From Pandoraea communis (GTDB lineage Bacteria; Pseudomonadota; Gammaproteobacteria; Burkholderiales; Burkholderiaceae): a DNA stretch of 64,000 nt. Shown in pieces: positions 18,396 through 28,448 of this stretch (its first letter is position 1; every line of letters begins with the position of its first letter). Under the pieces are notes generated by a model. It did no database searches and had not been told where the DNA came from. It was given only the letters and a program-made list of their open reading frames with translations. Location: NCBI RefSeq assembly GCF_902459745.1, contig NZ_CABPSJ010000009.1:1-64000 (forward strand), given 5' to 3'. Both the position numbers and the translations under genes were made by a program.

Positions 18396-19730
18396 ATGTC
18401 AAGCAGTGCTCATCAACCGCCGACGCCGCCGGGCGTCACCGTCGCGACGACGGCGCACGATCACGGGAGCAAGTCCCGCATTGCGCCGGAGGAAATCGCG
18501 GTCGGGGTGGTCGTCGGCCGCGCCTCCGAGTACTTCGACTTCTTTGTGTTCGGCATCGCCGCCGTGCTCGTCTTTCCCCACGTTTTCTTTCCATTTGCCG
18601 ACGGTCTGCGCGGCCTGTTGTACGCGTTCACGATTTTCTCCTTCGCGTTTATCTCACGCCCCTTCGGCACCGCGCTGTTCATGACCGTGCAGCGTCGCTG
18701 GGGCCGCAGTGTGAAGCTCACGGCGGCGCTATTCGTGCTCGGCACGGCGACGGCCGGCATGGCGTTCCTGCCGGGCTATTCGGTGTTGGGTGAGCGCTCC
18801 ATCTGGCTGCTCGCTTTCTTCCGTCTGGTGCAGGGCATCGGCTTTGGCGGCTCGTGGGACGGCTTGCCGTCGTTACTCGCCATGAACGCCCCGCCACAGC
18901 GGCGCGGGTGGTATTCGATGATGGGGCAGTTGGGCGCACCGATCGGCTTCATCATCGCGGCGGGGCTGTTCCTGTTCCTGCACTGGAGTCTCGAGTCCGA
19001 CGACTTCCTCTCGTGGGGCTGGCGGTATCCGTTCTATGTCGCTTTCGCCGTGAATGTGGTGGCGCTGTTCGCGCGGTTGCGTCTGGTGGTGACGCACGAA
19101 TACACGGAGATGCTGGAAGAGGGCCAACTGGAGCCGATCAGCACGCGTGAGATGGTGCGCTCGCAGGGCTATAACATTTTTCTCGGTGCATTTGCGGCGC
19201 TGGCCAGCTATGCGCTCTTCCATCTGGTGACGGTATTTCCGCTGTCGTGGATTGCCTTGCAAAACACGCAGGATCTGAACAGCGTGTTGATTGTGCAGCT
19301 ATGCGGTGCGGTGATCGCCATCGTGTGCACGGTCATTTCCGGACGCATTGCCGACCGCATCGGCCGACGTACCACGTTGGGCCTGTTTGCCATCTTCATC
19401 GGGGTGTTTGCTCTCTTTGCGCCATTCCTGATGGGCGGTAGCTCGACACGGCAGGACATCTTCATTCTGGTCGGCTTTGCGCTGCTCGGGCTGTCGTACG
19501 GGCAGGCGGCCGGGACGGTGACGTCGAACTTCGAGCAACGTTTCCGTTACACGGGGGCGGCGCTGACGACCGATTTCGCATGGCTGTTCGGTGCGGCGTT
19601 CGCGCCGCTCGTGGCGCTGGGATTGTCGGCCGAGTTCGGACTGATCGCCGTGAGTGCCTATTTGCTCTCGGGCACGGTTTGCACATTGCTGGCGTTGCGC
19701 ATCAACAAAGCCTTCGAGACACGCGACTGA
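18396..19730 (+). CDS. MFS transporter, metabolite:H+ symporter (MHS) family
   Basis: The 444-residue protein has 12 helices and MHS/ShiA-like features: an acidic first helix (ASEYFDFFVFGIAAVLVFP), SRPFGTALF in helix 3, and GRIADRIGRR before the second half. MHS members import organic acids, betaine or shikimate; the substrate here is unknown. The start at 18396 has AAGGGGG with a 7-base spacer; the upstream in-frame start at 18342 adds 18 unlike residues. It is divergent from cyoA and ends in a good terminator. Confidence 0.85.
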   Translation: MSSSAHQPPTPPGVTVATTAHDHGSKSRIAPEEIAVGVVVGRASEYFDFFVFGIAAVLVFPHVFFPFADGLRGLLYAFTIFSFAFISRPFGTALFMTVQRRWGRSVKLTAALFVLGTATAGMAFLPGYSVLGERSIWLLAFFRLVQGIGFGGSWDGLPSLLAMNAPPQRRGWYSMMGQLGAPIGFIIAAGLFLFLHWSLESDDFLSWGWRYPFYVAFAVNVVALFARLRLVVTHEYTEMLEEGQLEPISTREMVRSQGYNIFLGAFAALASYALFHLVTVFPLSWIALQNTQDLNSVLIVQLCGAVIAIVCTVISGRIADRIGRRTTLGLFAIFIGVFALFAPFLMGGSSTRQDIFILVGFALLGLSYGQAAGTVTSNFEQRFRYTGAALTTDFAWLFGAAFAPLVALGLSAEFGLIAVSAYLLSGTVCTLLALRINKAFETRD

Positions 19731-19756
19731 CGCTGCGCGTCACATCGTTTCTGCCG

Positions 19757-19783
19757 ACGGCGCGACGAGTTCGCGCCGTTTTT
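19757..19783 (+). terminator. Rho-independent terminator of the MHS transporter gene
   Basis: A perfect 9-bp stem (19757-19765 with 19771-19779) has a 5-base loop and is followed by five Ts. It lies between convergent genes, 27 bases after the transporter stop. Confidence 0.88.
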
Positions 19784-19797
19784 ACGTTCCGGGGGAA

Positions 19798-20682
19798 TCA
19801 CACGTCTTGCAGCATGCCTGCGATGGCGGCCGTGATGTTGTGCGTGCGCGAATCGTGTTCGCGATGAATCATCCCGACCATGCGCAGCAAAGGCGGCTGC
19901 GCAATCGGAACGATGCGCAACAGCGGGTCGGATTGCCAGTCGCCGCGATGCAGCAGCGGCAGAACGGACACGCCGACGTTCTTGCGCACAAGTGCGGCAA
20001 TCGTTTCGATGGAATTCAGCTCGAGGTACTCGGACACACTGAGTTTTGCCGCGCGCAACGCCTGCTCGACCACCATCCCGGTGCGAACGCGCCGGTCGAA
20101 GCGCAGAAACGCGTGTTCGTCGAGAATGCGCTGCGGGTCGGTCTCGCGGAGTTCCGTCTCGATCACGTCGCGATTCACAATCATGACCATCGGTTCGGTG
20201 TAGAGCGGCGTCCACACCAGTCCGTCGGCACGGGCATCGTCGGCGCGTGCGACCACGGCGGCGATATCGACTTCGCCTTGTTCGACGAGTTCGGTGAGTT
20301 CGTCCGAGCGTGCCGACGTGAGCCGTACGTCGAGCCGGGGATGCGCCGTCTTGAGTTCTGCGACCGCGAGCGACAACGCGCCGATGACCGACACCACTGC
20401 GCCGATAGTGACCGGGCCGTGCATGGCATCGATGGGGGTCGCGGTCAGTTCGGCCGTGAGTGCCAGAATCTGCTCCACGCGGGGAAACAGGTCGCGCCCC
20501 TGACGTGTGAGCGTGATCTGCCGCCCGCGCCGATCGAACAACCGCTGGCCGACGGCGTCTTCGAGCCCCCGCATTTGCAGGCTGACCGCCGCCTGGGTCA
20601 ACGCGGCACGCTCCGCTGCCGCCGCGAACGAGCCGGTTTGCGCCACCAACCGGAACGTCTTCAACATCCGCAATGTCAGCAT
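19798..20682 (-). CDS. LysR-family transcription regulator
   Basis: The 294-residue protein has an N-terminal winged helix-turn-helix (about residues 3-62, with AAAAERAALTQAAVSLQMRG) and a periplasmic-binding-like effector domain (about 90-290). It is transcribed divergently from the peptide ABC operon starting at 20761, the usual layout for a LysR protein and its target. The gap between them holds a perfect 16-bp palindrome. Its inducer is unknown, but a peptide or gamma-glutamyl compound would suit the context. Confidence 0.88.
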   Translation of the reverse strand: MLTLRMLKTFRLVAQTGSFAAAAERAALTQAAVSLQMRGLEDAVGQRLFDRRGRQITLTRQGRDLFPRVEQILALTAELTATPIDAMHGPVTIGAVVSVIGALSLAVAELKTAHPRLDVRLTSARSDELTELVEQGEVDIAAVVARADDARADGLVWTPLYTEPMVMIVNRDVIETELRETDPQRILDEHAFLRFDRRVRTGMVVEQALRAAKLSVSEYLELNSIETIAALVRKNVGVSVLPLLHRGDWQSDPLLRIVPIAQPPLLRMVGMIHREHDSRTHNITAAIAGMLQDV

Positions 20683-20714
20683 TTGGAAGTTAAAAATAAT
20701 TTAAGGATGAAAAA

Positions 20715-20730
20715 GAAATATTAATATTTC
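20715..20730. promoter_or_regulatory. 16-bp palindrome, probable LysR operator
   Basis: GAAATATTAATATTTC reads the same on both strands. It contains a T-N11-A spacing typical of LysR boxes and sits in a very AT-rich gap between the divergent LysR gene and the ABC operon, 30 bases before the first ABC gene. A promoter must overlap this patch. Confidence 0.6.
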
Positions 20731-20760
20731 CTTTGATCGCGTGGGAGACATAATCGTGTC

Positions 20761-22949
<2,189 letters not shown>

Positions 22950-22990
22950 CCCTCATTTCACCACTCCATCACACTCAAGGGATCTCACGC

Positions 22991-24493
22991 ATGCGCAACG
23001 TTTTGCTCGATCTTGTTCTGGCGGCGTCTTTGACAGCCGGTGCGGCCTCTGCGATGGCGCAGTCGACCCTTCGCATCGGTTTACAGGAGGACATCGGTTC
23101 GCTCGATCCCGCTCGCAGTTCGCAGGTCGTCGATCGCATGGTGCTGCGTTCTCTGTGCAGCTCGCTGGTCGATATCAGCACCGATCTGAAGTTCGTGCCG
23201 ATGCTCGCCACGTCGTGGAGCGTCAGCGCCGACGGGAAGACATGGACGTTCAAGCTGCGTCAGGGCGTGAAATTCCACGACGACGAGCCGTTCAACGCGC
23301 GTGCCGTCAAGGCCAACCTCGACCGCGCACGCAGCCTGCCGGCGAGCAATCGCAAGAGCGAGCTGTCCTCCATCGATCGCGTCGACGCCGTTGACGACAC
23401 GACCGTCAACATCGTGCTCAAGGCACCCGATTCTGCGCTGCTCGCCACGCTGTCCGACCGCGCGGGCATGATGCTCGCGCCCAAGACGCTCGCCGACGAC
23501 GCCGCCGTGCAGGCTCGCCCCGTGTGCTCCGGGCCGTACAAGTTCGTGCAACGTGTGCAGAACGATCGTGTGGTGCTGGAGAAATTCGCGGGCTTCTGGG
23601 ATGCCGACAAGTATCCGACACAGAAGGTCATCTTCCTGCCGATTCCCGACACGACCGTGCGATTGGCCAATGTGCGTTCGGGCTCGCTCGATATGCTCGA
23701 ACGCCTCTCGCCGTCCGATGTGAAGTCGGTCAAGCGCGATGCCAACCTGAACTTCGTCTCCATCGATGGGCTGGGTTATTACGGCCTGACGTTCAACGTG
23801 GCGGCGAACGCGCCGAAAGCGTTGCGTGACAAGCGCGTGCGTCAGGCGTTCGATCTGGCGATCGATCGCGACGCCATCAACCAGGTCATCGGCGGCGGTA
23901 TCTTCACGCCGGCCAATCAGGCGCTGCCGCGTTCGGGCCAGTACTACGATACGTCGATCAAGACGACCAAGCGCGATGTGGCCAAGGCGAAGGCACTGCT
24001 CAAGTCTGCGGGCTTCGAGAAGGTCGACGTGACGCTGAGCTTCGGCAACAACACGGTGGCCAATCAGATGGCGCAGATGTTGCAAGCGATGCTTGCCGAG
24101 GCGGGCATAACGCTGAAACTGCGTCCGATGGACTACGCGGCGGCGCTCGATGCGGCCCACCGCGGAGACTTCGACGTGCTCTATAACGGCTGGTCGGGGC
24201 GTATCGACCCCGACGGCAATCTGCATCAGTTCGTCACCTGCAAAGGCAACCTGAACTACGGCCAGTACTGCAATGCCGACGTCGACAAGCTGCTGAACGA
24301 GGCGCGCGTGAAGTCGAGCGTGGCCGAGCGCAAGCCGCTCTACGATGGCGCGAACAAGATCCTGGCCGACGAGAATCCCATCCTCTATCTGTACGTGCAA
24401 CCGTGGCCGTATGTGCTCAGCAAGAAGGTGCAAGGGTTCGTCGCCTATCCCGACGGGCTGATTCGCCTGCGCGGCGTGAGCGTGAAGGGATAA
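22991..24493 (+). CDS. Peptide ABC transporter substrate-binding protein
   Basis: The 500-residue periplasmic protein is of the SBP_bac_5 (DppA/OppA/GsiB) family. Its signal peptide ends AMA-Q at about residue 23. Family-like blocks include GSLDPARSS, the SWSVSADGKTWTFKLRQGVKFHD strand set and the FDLAIDRDAI helix. The start has AAGGGA upstream. Placement with a gamma-glutamyltransferase gene suggests glutathione or gamma-glutamyl peptides as ligand, but sequence alone does not show this. Confidence 0.9.
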   Translation: MRNVLLDLVLAASLTAGAASAMAQSTLRIGLQEDIGSLDPARSSQVVDRMVLRSLCSSLVDISTDLKFVPMLATSWSVSADGKTWTFKLRQGVKFHDDEPFNARAVKANLDRARSLPASNRKSELSSIDRVDAVDDTTVNIVLKAPDSALLATLSDRAGMMLAPKTLADDAAVQARPVCSGPYKFVQRVQNDRVVLEKFAGFWDADKYPTQKVIFLPIPDTTVRLANVRSGSLDMLERLSPSDVKSVKRDANLNFVSIDGLGYYGLTFNVAANAPKALRDKRVRQAFDLAIDRDAINQVIGGGIFTPANQALPRSGQYYDTSIKTTKRDVAKAKALLKSAGFEKVDVTLSFGNNTVANQMAQMLQAMLAEAGITLKLRPMDYAAALDAAHRGDFDVLYNGWSGRIDPDGNLHQFVTCKGNLNYGQYCNADVDKLLNEARVKSSVAERKPLYDGANKILADENPILYLYVQPWPYVLSKKVQGFVAYPDGLIRLRGVSVKG

Positions 24494-24526
24494 GCGGGAT
24501 AACCGGGATAAGGAGAAGGAGCCACC

Positions 24527-25471
24527 ATGCTGCGCCTCGTCGTTCATCGTGCGCTGGTTGCGATCCCCACGCTCATCATCGTGTCGATGATGATCTTCGG
24601 GCTACAGAAGATGTTGCCCGGCGATCCCGTGCTCGCGATGGCCGGCGAGGACCAGAACCCGCAGGTCATCGCGGCACTGCGTGAGAAGTATCACCTCGAC
24701 AAGCCGTTGCCCACGCAGTACGCGCTATGGATCGGCGATGTACTGCAGGGGAATCTCGGCACCTCATTGCGCACGGGCGAGCCGGTGACGACACTCATCG
24801 CGCAGAAGCTGCCCGTCACGCTGCAACTGGCGATGTTCGGTCTGGTGATCGCCATCGGGATCGGCATTCCGCTGGGCATTCTGTCGGCTGCCAATCGAGG
24901 CAAGGCGGTCGATTACGGCGCGAACGTGCTGGCGTTGTCGGGTATGTCGATCCCGAACTTCTGGCTCGGCATTCTGCTGATCTTTCTCGTCTCCGTGCGC
25001 TGGCAGTTGTTGCCGTCCTCGGGCTACGTGCCGCCGGGCGAAGACCTGTGGATGAGCTTCAAGACGATGGTGATGCCCGCGTTCGTGCTCGGGGCGGCGC
25101 TGGGCGCGCAATTGATGCGCCACACGCGCAGCGCCATGCTCGGCGTGCTGCGCACCGACTACATTCGCACGGCGCGCGCCAAGGGCCTGCTGCGCGGCAC
25201 CGTTGTGCTCAAGCACGCGCTGCGTAATGCTCTGATTCCCATCGTGACGGTACTCGCACTGCTTTTCGGCGAGTTGCTCGCCGGTGCCGTGCTTACCGAG
25301 CAAGTCTTCACGATTCCGGGCTTCGGCAAGCTGATCGTCGACGCCGTGTTCAACCGCGACTATGCGGTGGTGCAGGGCGTCGTGCTGGTGACGGCGGCCG
25401 GTTTCATCGTCCTGAACCTGCTGGCCGACGTGCTCTACGTCTTGCTCAACCCGCGCCTGCGTCGCGCCTGA
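24527..25471 (+). CDS. Peptide ABC transporter permease, DppB-type
   Basis: The 314-residue inner-membrane permease has six helices. It opens with MLRLVVHRALVAIPTLIIVS, the usual DppB start, and has the ATPase-contact loop YIRTARAKGLLRG. A strong purine-rich site (AAGGAGAAGGAG) precedes the ATG. It is likely to pair with the DppC-type permease 14 bases downstream. Confidence 0.9.
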   Translation: MLRLVVHRALVAIPTLIIVSMMIFGLQKMLPGDPVLAMAGEDQNPQVIAALREKYHLDKPLPTQYALWIGDVLQGNLGTSLRTGEPVTTLIAQKLPVTLQLAMFGLVIAIGIGIPLGILSAANRGKAVDYGANVLALSGMSIPNFWLGILLIFLVSVRWQLLPSSGYVPPGEDLWMSFKTMVMPAFVLGAALGAQLMRHTRSAMLGVLRTDYIRTARAKGLLRGTVVLKHALRNALIPIVTVLALLFGELLAGAVLTEQVFTIPGFGKLIVDAVFNRDYAVVQGVVLVTAAGFIVLNLLADVLYVLLNPRLRRA

Positions 25472-25484
25472 GACCTTTCCGAAC

Positions 25485-26408
25485 ATGGCCGCATTGCCAA
25501 CGACTTCTTCTGCATCGCCGACCCCCGAAGGGAGCCGTCCCGTCGCGGCCGCAGCCGGCGCCGAACGTTTGCCGCGACGCCGGCATCGCGGGCTGCGCAA
25601 GTTCGTGCGCAACCGGGCGGCGGTCGCGGGCGCCGTCATTGTGGCGTTCGCGGTGATCGTCGCGATCTTCGCACCGTGGCTGTCGCCTTACGATCCGGTT
25701 GCCACGAGCTTCATGACCGTGCGGCAGGCGCCAAGTGCCCTGCACTGGTTCGGTACCGACGAGCTAGGCCGCGACGTGCTCGCCCGCATGATCTTCGGCG
25801 CGCGCGCGTCGCTCGCGGCGGGCGTGGTGTCGGTGGGCATTGCGGTGATTATCGGTGTGCCGCTGGGTCTGCTCGCGGGGTATTTCGGCCGTTGGGTCGA
25901 CGCCATCATCTCGCGACTGGCCGACGCGCTGCTGTCCATCCCGTTCCTGATTCTGGCGATTGCGATGGCGGCGTTCCTGGGCGCGAGCCTTACGAACGCG
26001 ATGATCGCCATCGGCGTCTCCGCGATGCCGCGTTTCGTGCGGCTCGCCCGGGCGCAGGCGCTCACCGTCAAGGCGGAAGAGTATGTGGAAGGGGCGCGCG
26101 CCATTGGCCTCACCGACACGCGCATCATCGTGCGCTACATCTTGCCGAACGTGCTGCCGCCGATCATCGTGCAGGCGAGCCTGACGGTGGCCACCGCCAT
26201 CATCGCCGAGGCGAGCCTGTCGTTTTTGGGGCTGGGACAATTGCCGCCTTTGCCGTCGTGGGGCTCGATGCTCAATACGGCAAAGGACTTTGTCGAACAG
26301 GCGCCCTGGATGTCCATTTTTCCCGGTATCGCCATCTTCTTGACGGTACTCGGCTTCAACCTGCTGGGCGACGGCTTGCGCGACGCGCTCGATCCGCGCG
26401 AGCAATAG
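25485..26408 (+). CDS. Peptide ABC transporter permease, DppC-type
   Basis: The 307-residue permease has an N-terminal cytoplasmic extension (about residues 1-45, Ala/Pro/Arg-rich), then six helices. The DppC motifs GTDELGRDVLARMIFGAR and EYVEGARAIGLTD (ATPase contact loop) are present. It completes a five-part importer: two ATPases, a binding protein and two permeases. Confidence 0.9.
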   Translation: MAALPTTSSASPTPEGSRPVAAAAGAERLPRRRHRGLRKFVRNRAAVAGAVIVAFAVIVAIFAPWLSPYDPVATSFMTVRQAPSALHWFGTDELGRDVLARMIFGARASLAAGVVSVGIAVIIGVPLGLLAGYFGRWVDAIISRLADALLSIPFLILAIAMAAFLGASLTNAMIAIGVSAMPRFVRLARAQALTVKAEEYVEGARAIGLTDTRIIVRYILPNVLPPIIVQASLTVATAIIAEASLSFLGLGQLPPLPSWGSMLNTAKDFVEQAPWMSIFPGIAIFLTVLGFNLLGDGLRDALDPREQ

Positions 26409-26493
26409 CACGACGAGAGACGCGATACTCGACAGCATCGCCACCTGACAGGCCCATTCCAACCATTCGAGACAAAGGTCAACAGCGAGTCCC

Positions 26494-28131
26494 ATGACGC
26501 AATTCAATTGGCAGAATCCGTACCCGACACCGCGCCTGCCGGTGTTCGCCCGAAATATCGTGTCGACGTCGCACCCGCTTGCCGCGCAAGCCGGTCTGCG
26601 TATTCTTTGGCAGGGCGGCAATGCCGTCGATGCCGCGATTGCCGCCGCCGCATGCATGACGGTCGTCGAGCCGGTGTCCAATGGCCTTGGCGGCGACTGT
26701 TTCGCGCTGATCTGGGACGGCAAGGCGCTGCACGGCCTGAACGCCTCGGGCGTTGCCCCCGCCGCGTGGAACGTCGACTATTTCCGTAAAAAGTACGGCG
26801 AGCAGCATGGCATCGCCAAGCAGCCGATGCGCGGAGTCGACACCACCACCGTGCCCGGCGTAATTGCCGGCTGGGAGGCGCTGCACGCCAAGTTCGGCAA
26901 GCTGCCGTTTGCCGACCTCATGGCGCCGGCCATCGAGATCGCCGAGCGCGGGCATGCCGTGGCGCACATCGTCGCGCGCAAATGGGCGGCGGCGGTGCCG
27001 GAGTTGAAAGACTTTCCGGGCTACGCGCAGACGTTCATGCCGAATGGCCGCGCCCCGACGACGAGCGAGATGGTCCGCATGCCGGGCCATGCGCGCACGT
27101 TGCGCATGCTCGCCGAGCACGGACCGCGCGCCTATTACGAAGGTGAGATCGCGCAGCGTATCGCCGCATGGTCGGCGCAGCATGGTGGCGCGATGACGAC
27201 CGACGATCTGCGCAACTACCGTGCGGACTGGGTCAAACCCATCGAGAAGGACTATCGCGGCTACACCGTGCATGAGATTCCGCCGAACGGGCAGGGCATC
27301 GCGGCACTCATGGCGCTGGGCATTCTCGAGAAGTTCGACGTGTCGCGTCTGGCCGTCGACCGGGTGCATTCGCAGCACTTGCAGATCGAAGCGATGAAGC
27401 TCGCGTTCGCCGATCTCTATAAATACGTTGCCGATCCGCGTTCCATGGAAGTCACGCCCGAGCAGATGCTCGACGACGCCTATCTCACCGCGCGTGCCAA
27501 GCTCATCGACCCGGAACGCGCATCGCATTTCGACTTCGGCATGCCGAAGTCCGGCGGCACGATCTATCTCGCGGCGGCCGACGAGCAGGGCATGATGGTG
27601 AGCTTCATCCAGTCGAACTACATGGGCTTCGGCTCCGGCGTCGTGGTGCCCGACCTGGGCATCGCGCTGCAAAATCGCGGCTGCGGTTTCTCCATGGACC
27701 CGAAGTCGGCCAACGTGGTCGAGGGCGGCAAGCGTCCGTTCCACACGATCATCCCGGCGTTCCTCACGCAGAAGGTCGACGGCAAGCACGAGGCCGTGAT
27801 GAGCTTCGGCGTGATGGGCGGCGACATGCAGCCGCAAGGCCATCTCCAATCGATCGTGCGGATGATCGACTACGGCCAGCAGCCGCAGGCGGCGTGCGAC
27901 GCACCGCGCTGGAAGGTCAATCGCGACTTCACCGTCGATATCGAATCGACGCTTGACCGCGAAACGGTGGCCGGGCTGGTGGCGATGGGTCATCGGCTGA
28001 AGTCCGTCGACGACCCGTACATGGACTTCGGCTCGGGCCAGTATATCTGGCGTCTGGATCGCAACGATCCGGAACGCGGCTATGTCGCCGCCAGCGACAG
28101 TCGCCGCGACGGTCTGGCCGCCGGTTACTGA
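26494..28131 (+). CDS. Leaderless gamma-glutamyltransferase family protein (YwrD-like)
   Basis: The 545-residue protein belongs to the Ntn-hydrolase gamma-glutamyltransferase superfamily. It has QGGNAVDAAIAAA and GLGGDCFALIW near the start, and the candidate nucleophile T in SGGTIYLAAAD at the subunit junction. It lacks a signal peptide, so it should act in the cytoplasm, unlike Ggt at 8709. Lying last in a peptide ABC operon, it probably hydrolyses an imported gamma-glutamyl substrate, much as gsi transporter genes accompany a peptidase in E. coli. That link is inference. The ribosome-binding site is weak. Confidence 0.85.
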   Translation: MTQFNWQNPYPTPRLPVFARNIVSTSHPLAAQAGLRILWQGGNAVDAAIAAAACMTVVEPVSNGLGGDCFALIWDGKALHGLNASGVAPAAWNVDYFRKKYGEQHGIAKQPMRGVDTTTVPGVIAGWEALHAKFGKLPFADLMAPAIEIAERGHAVAHIVARKWAAAVPELKDFPGYAQTFMPNGRAPTTSEMVRMPGHARTLRMLAEHGPRAYYEGEIAQRIAAWSAQHGGAMTTDDLRNYRADWVKPIEKDYRGYTVHEIPPNGQGIAALMALGILEKFDVSRLAVDRVHSQHLQIEAMKLAFADLYKYVADPRSMEVTPEQMLDDAYLTARAKLIDPERASHFDFGMPKSGGTIYLAAADEQGMMVSFIQSNYMGFGSGVVVPDLGIALQNRGCGFSMDPKSANVVEGGKRPFHTIIPAFLTQKVDGKHEAVMSFGVMGGDMQPQGHLQSIVRMIDYGQQPQAACDAPRWKVNRDFTVDIESTLDRETVAGLVAMGHRLKSVDDPYMDFGSGQYIWRLDRNDPERGYVAASDSRRDGLAAGY

Positions 28132-28145
28132 GCCAGGCGTCGTCC

Positions 28146-28195
28146 GAACAGCGCCGGTAGCGCGTGTGCCTTGCACCGTGCCACCGGCGCTGTTC
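28146..28195 (+). terminator. Hairpin ending the peptide ABC operon
   Basis: A perfect 13-bp stem (28146-28158 with 28183-28195) closes a 24-base loop, 15 bases after the last gene. The following bases (TCGTTTGTG) are only moderately T-rich, so efficiency is uncertain. Confidence 0.6.
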
Positions 28196-28199
28196 TCGT

Positions 28200-28448
28200 T
28201 TGTGGGGGACGTTGTGCGGACCGGAGTGGGGCGCGCGGCGATGTTCGTGTGCACTCACTCGTCTCGGATTCCTACAAGGCACTGCCGGATCGAGGATACG
28301 TGAAGCTTCTGTTGATTCATCGAATCGTCACGATTCGCCCGCAATAATCACATCGCACGAGGAATCTACAAACTAATTCGGCGGCCGATCTACTGCGTCA
28401 GTTCGCGCGTGGCACCGGGCGCCGGTGCGACCCCGGGGAAACGACGCA
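28200..28448 (+). promoter_or_regulatory. Leader region of the chemosensory-type operon
   Basis: No gene is seen. An inverted repeat CGAATCG-TCA-CGATTCG spans 28321-28337. GCCGATCT at 28384-28391, 57 bases before the kinase start, matches the -10 element of sigma-28 flagellar promoters in 7 of 8 positions, but the -35 part is poor. The whole gap from 28132 is 317 bases including the hairpin. Confidence 0.35.
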
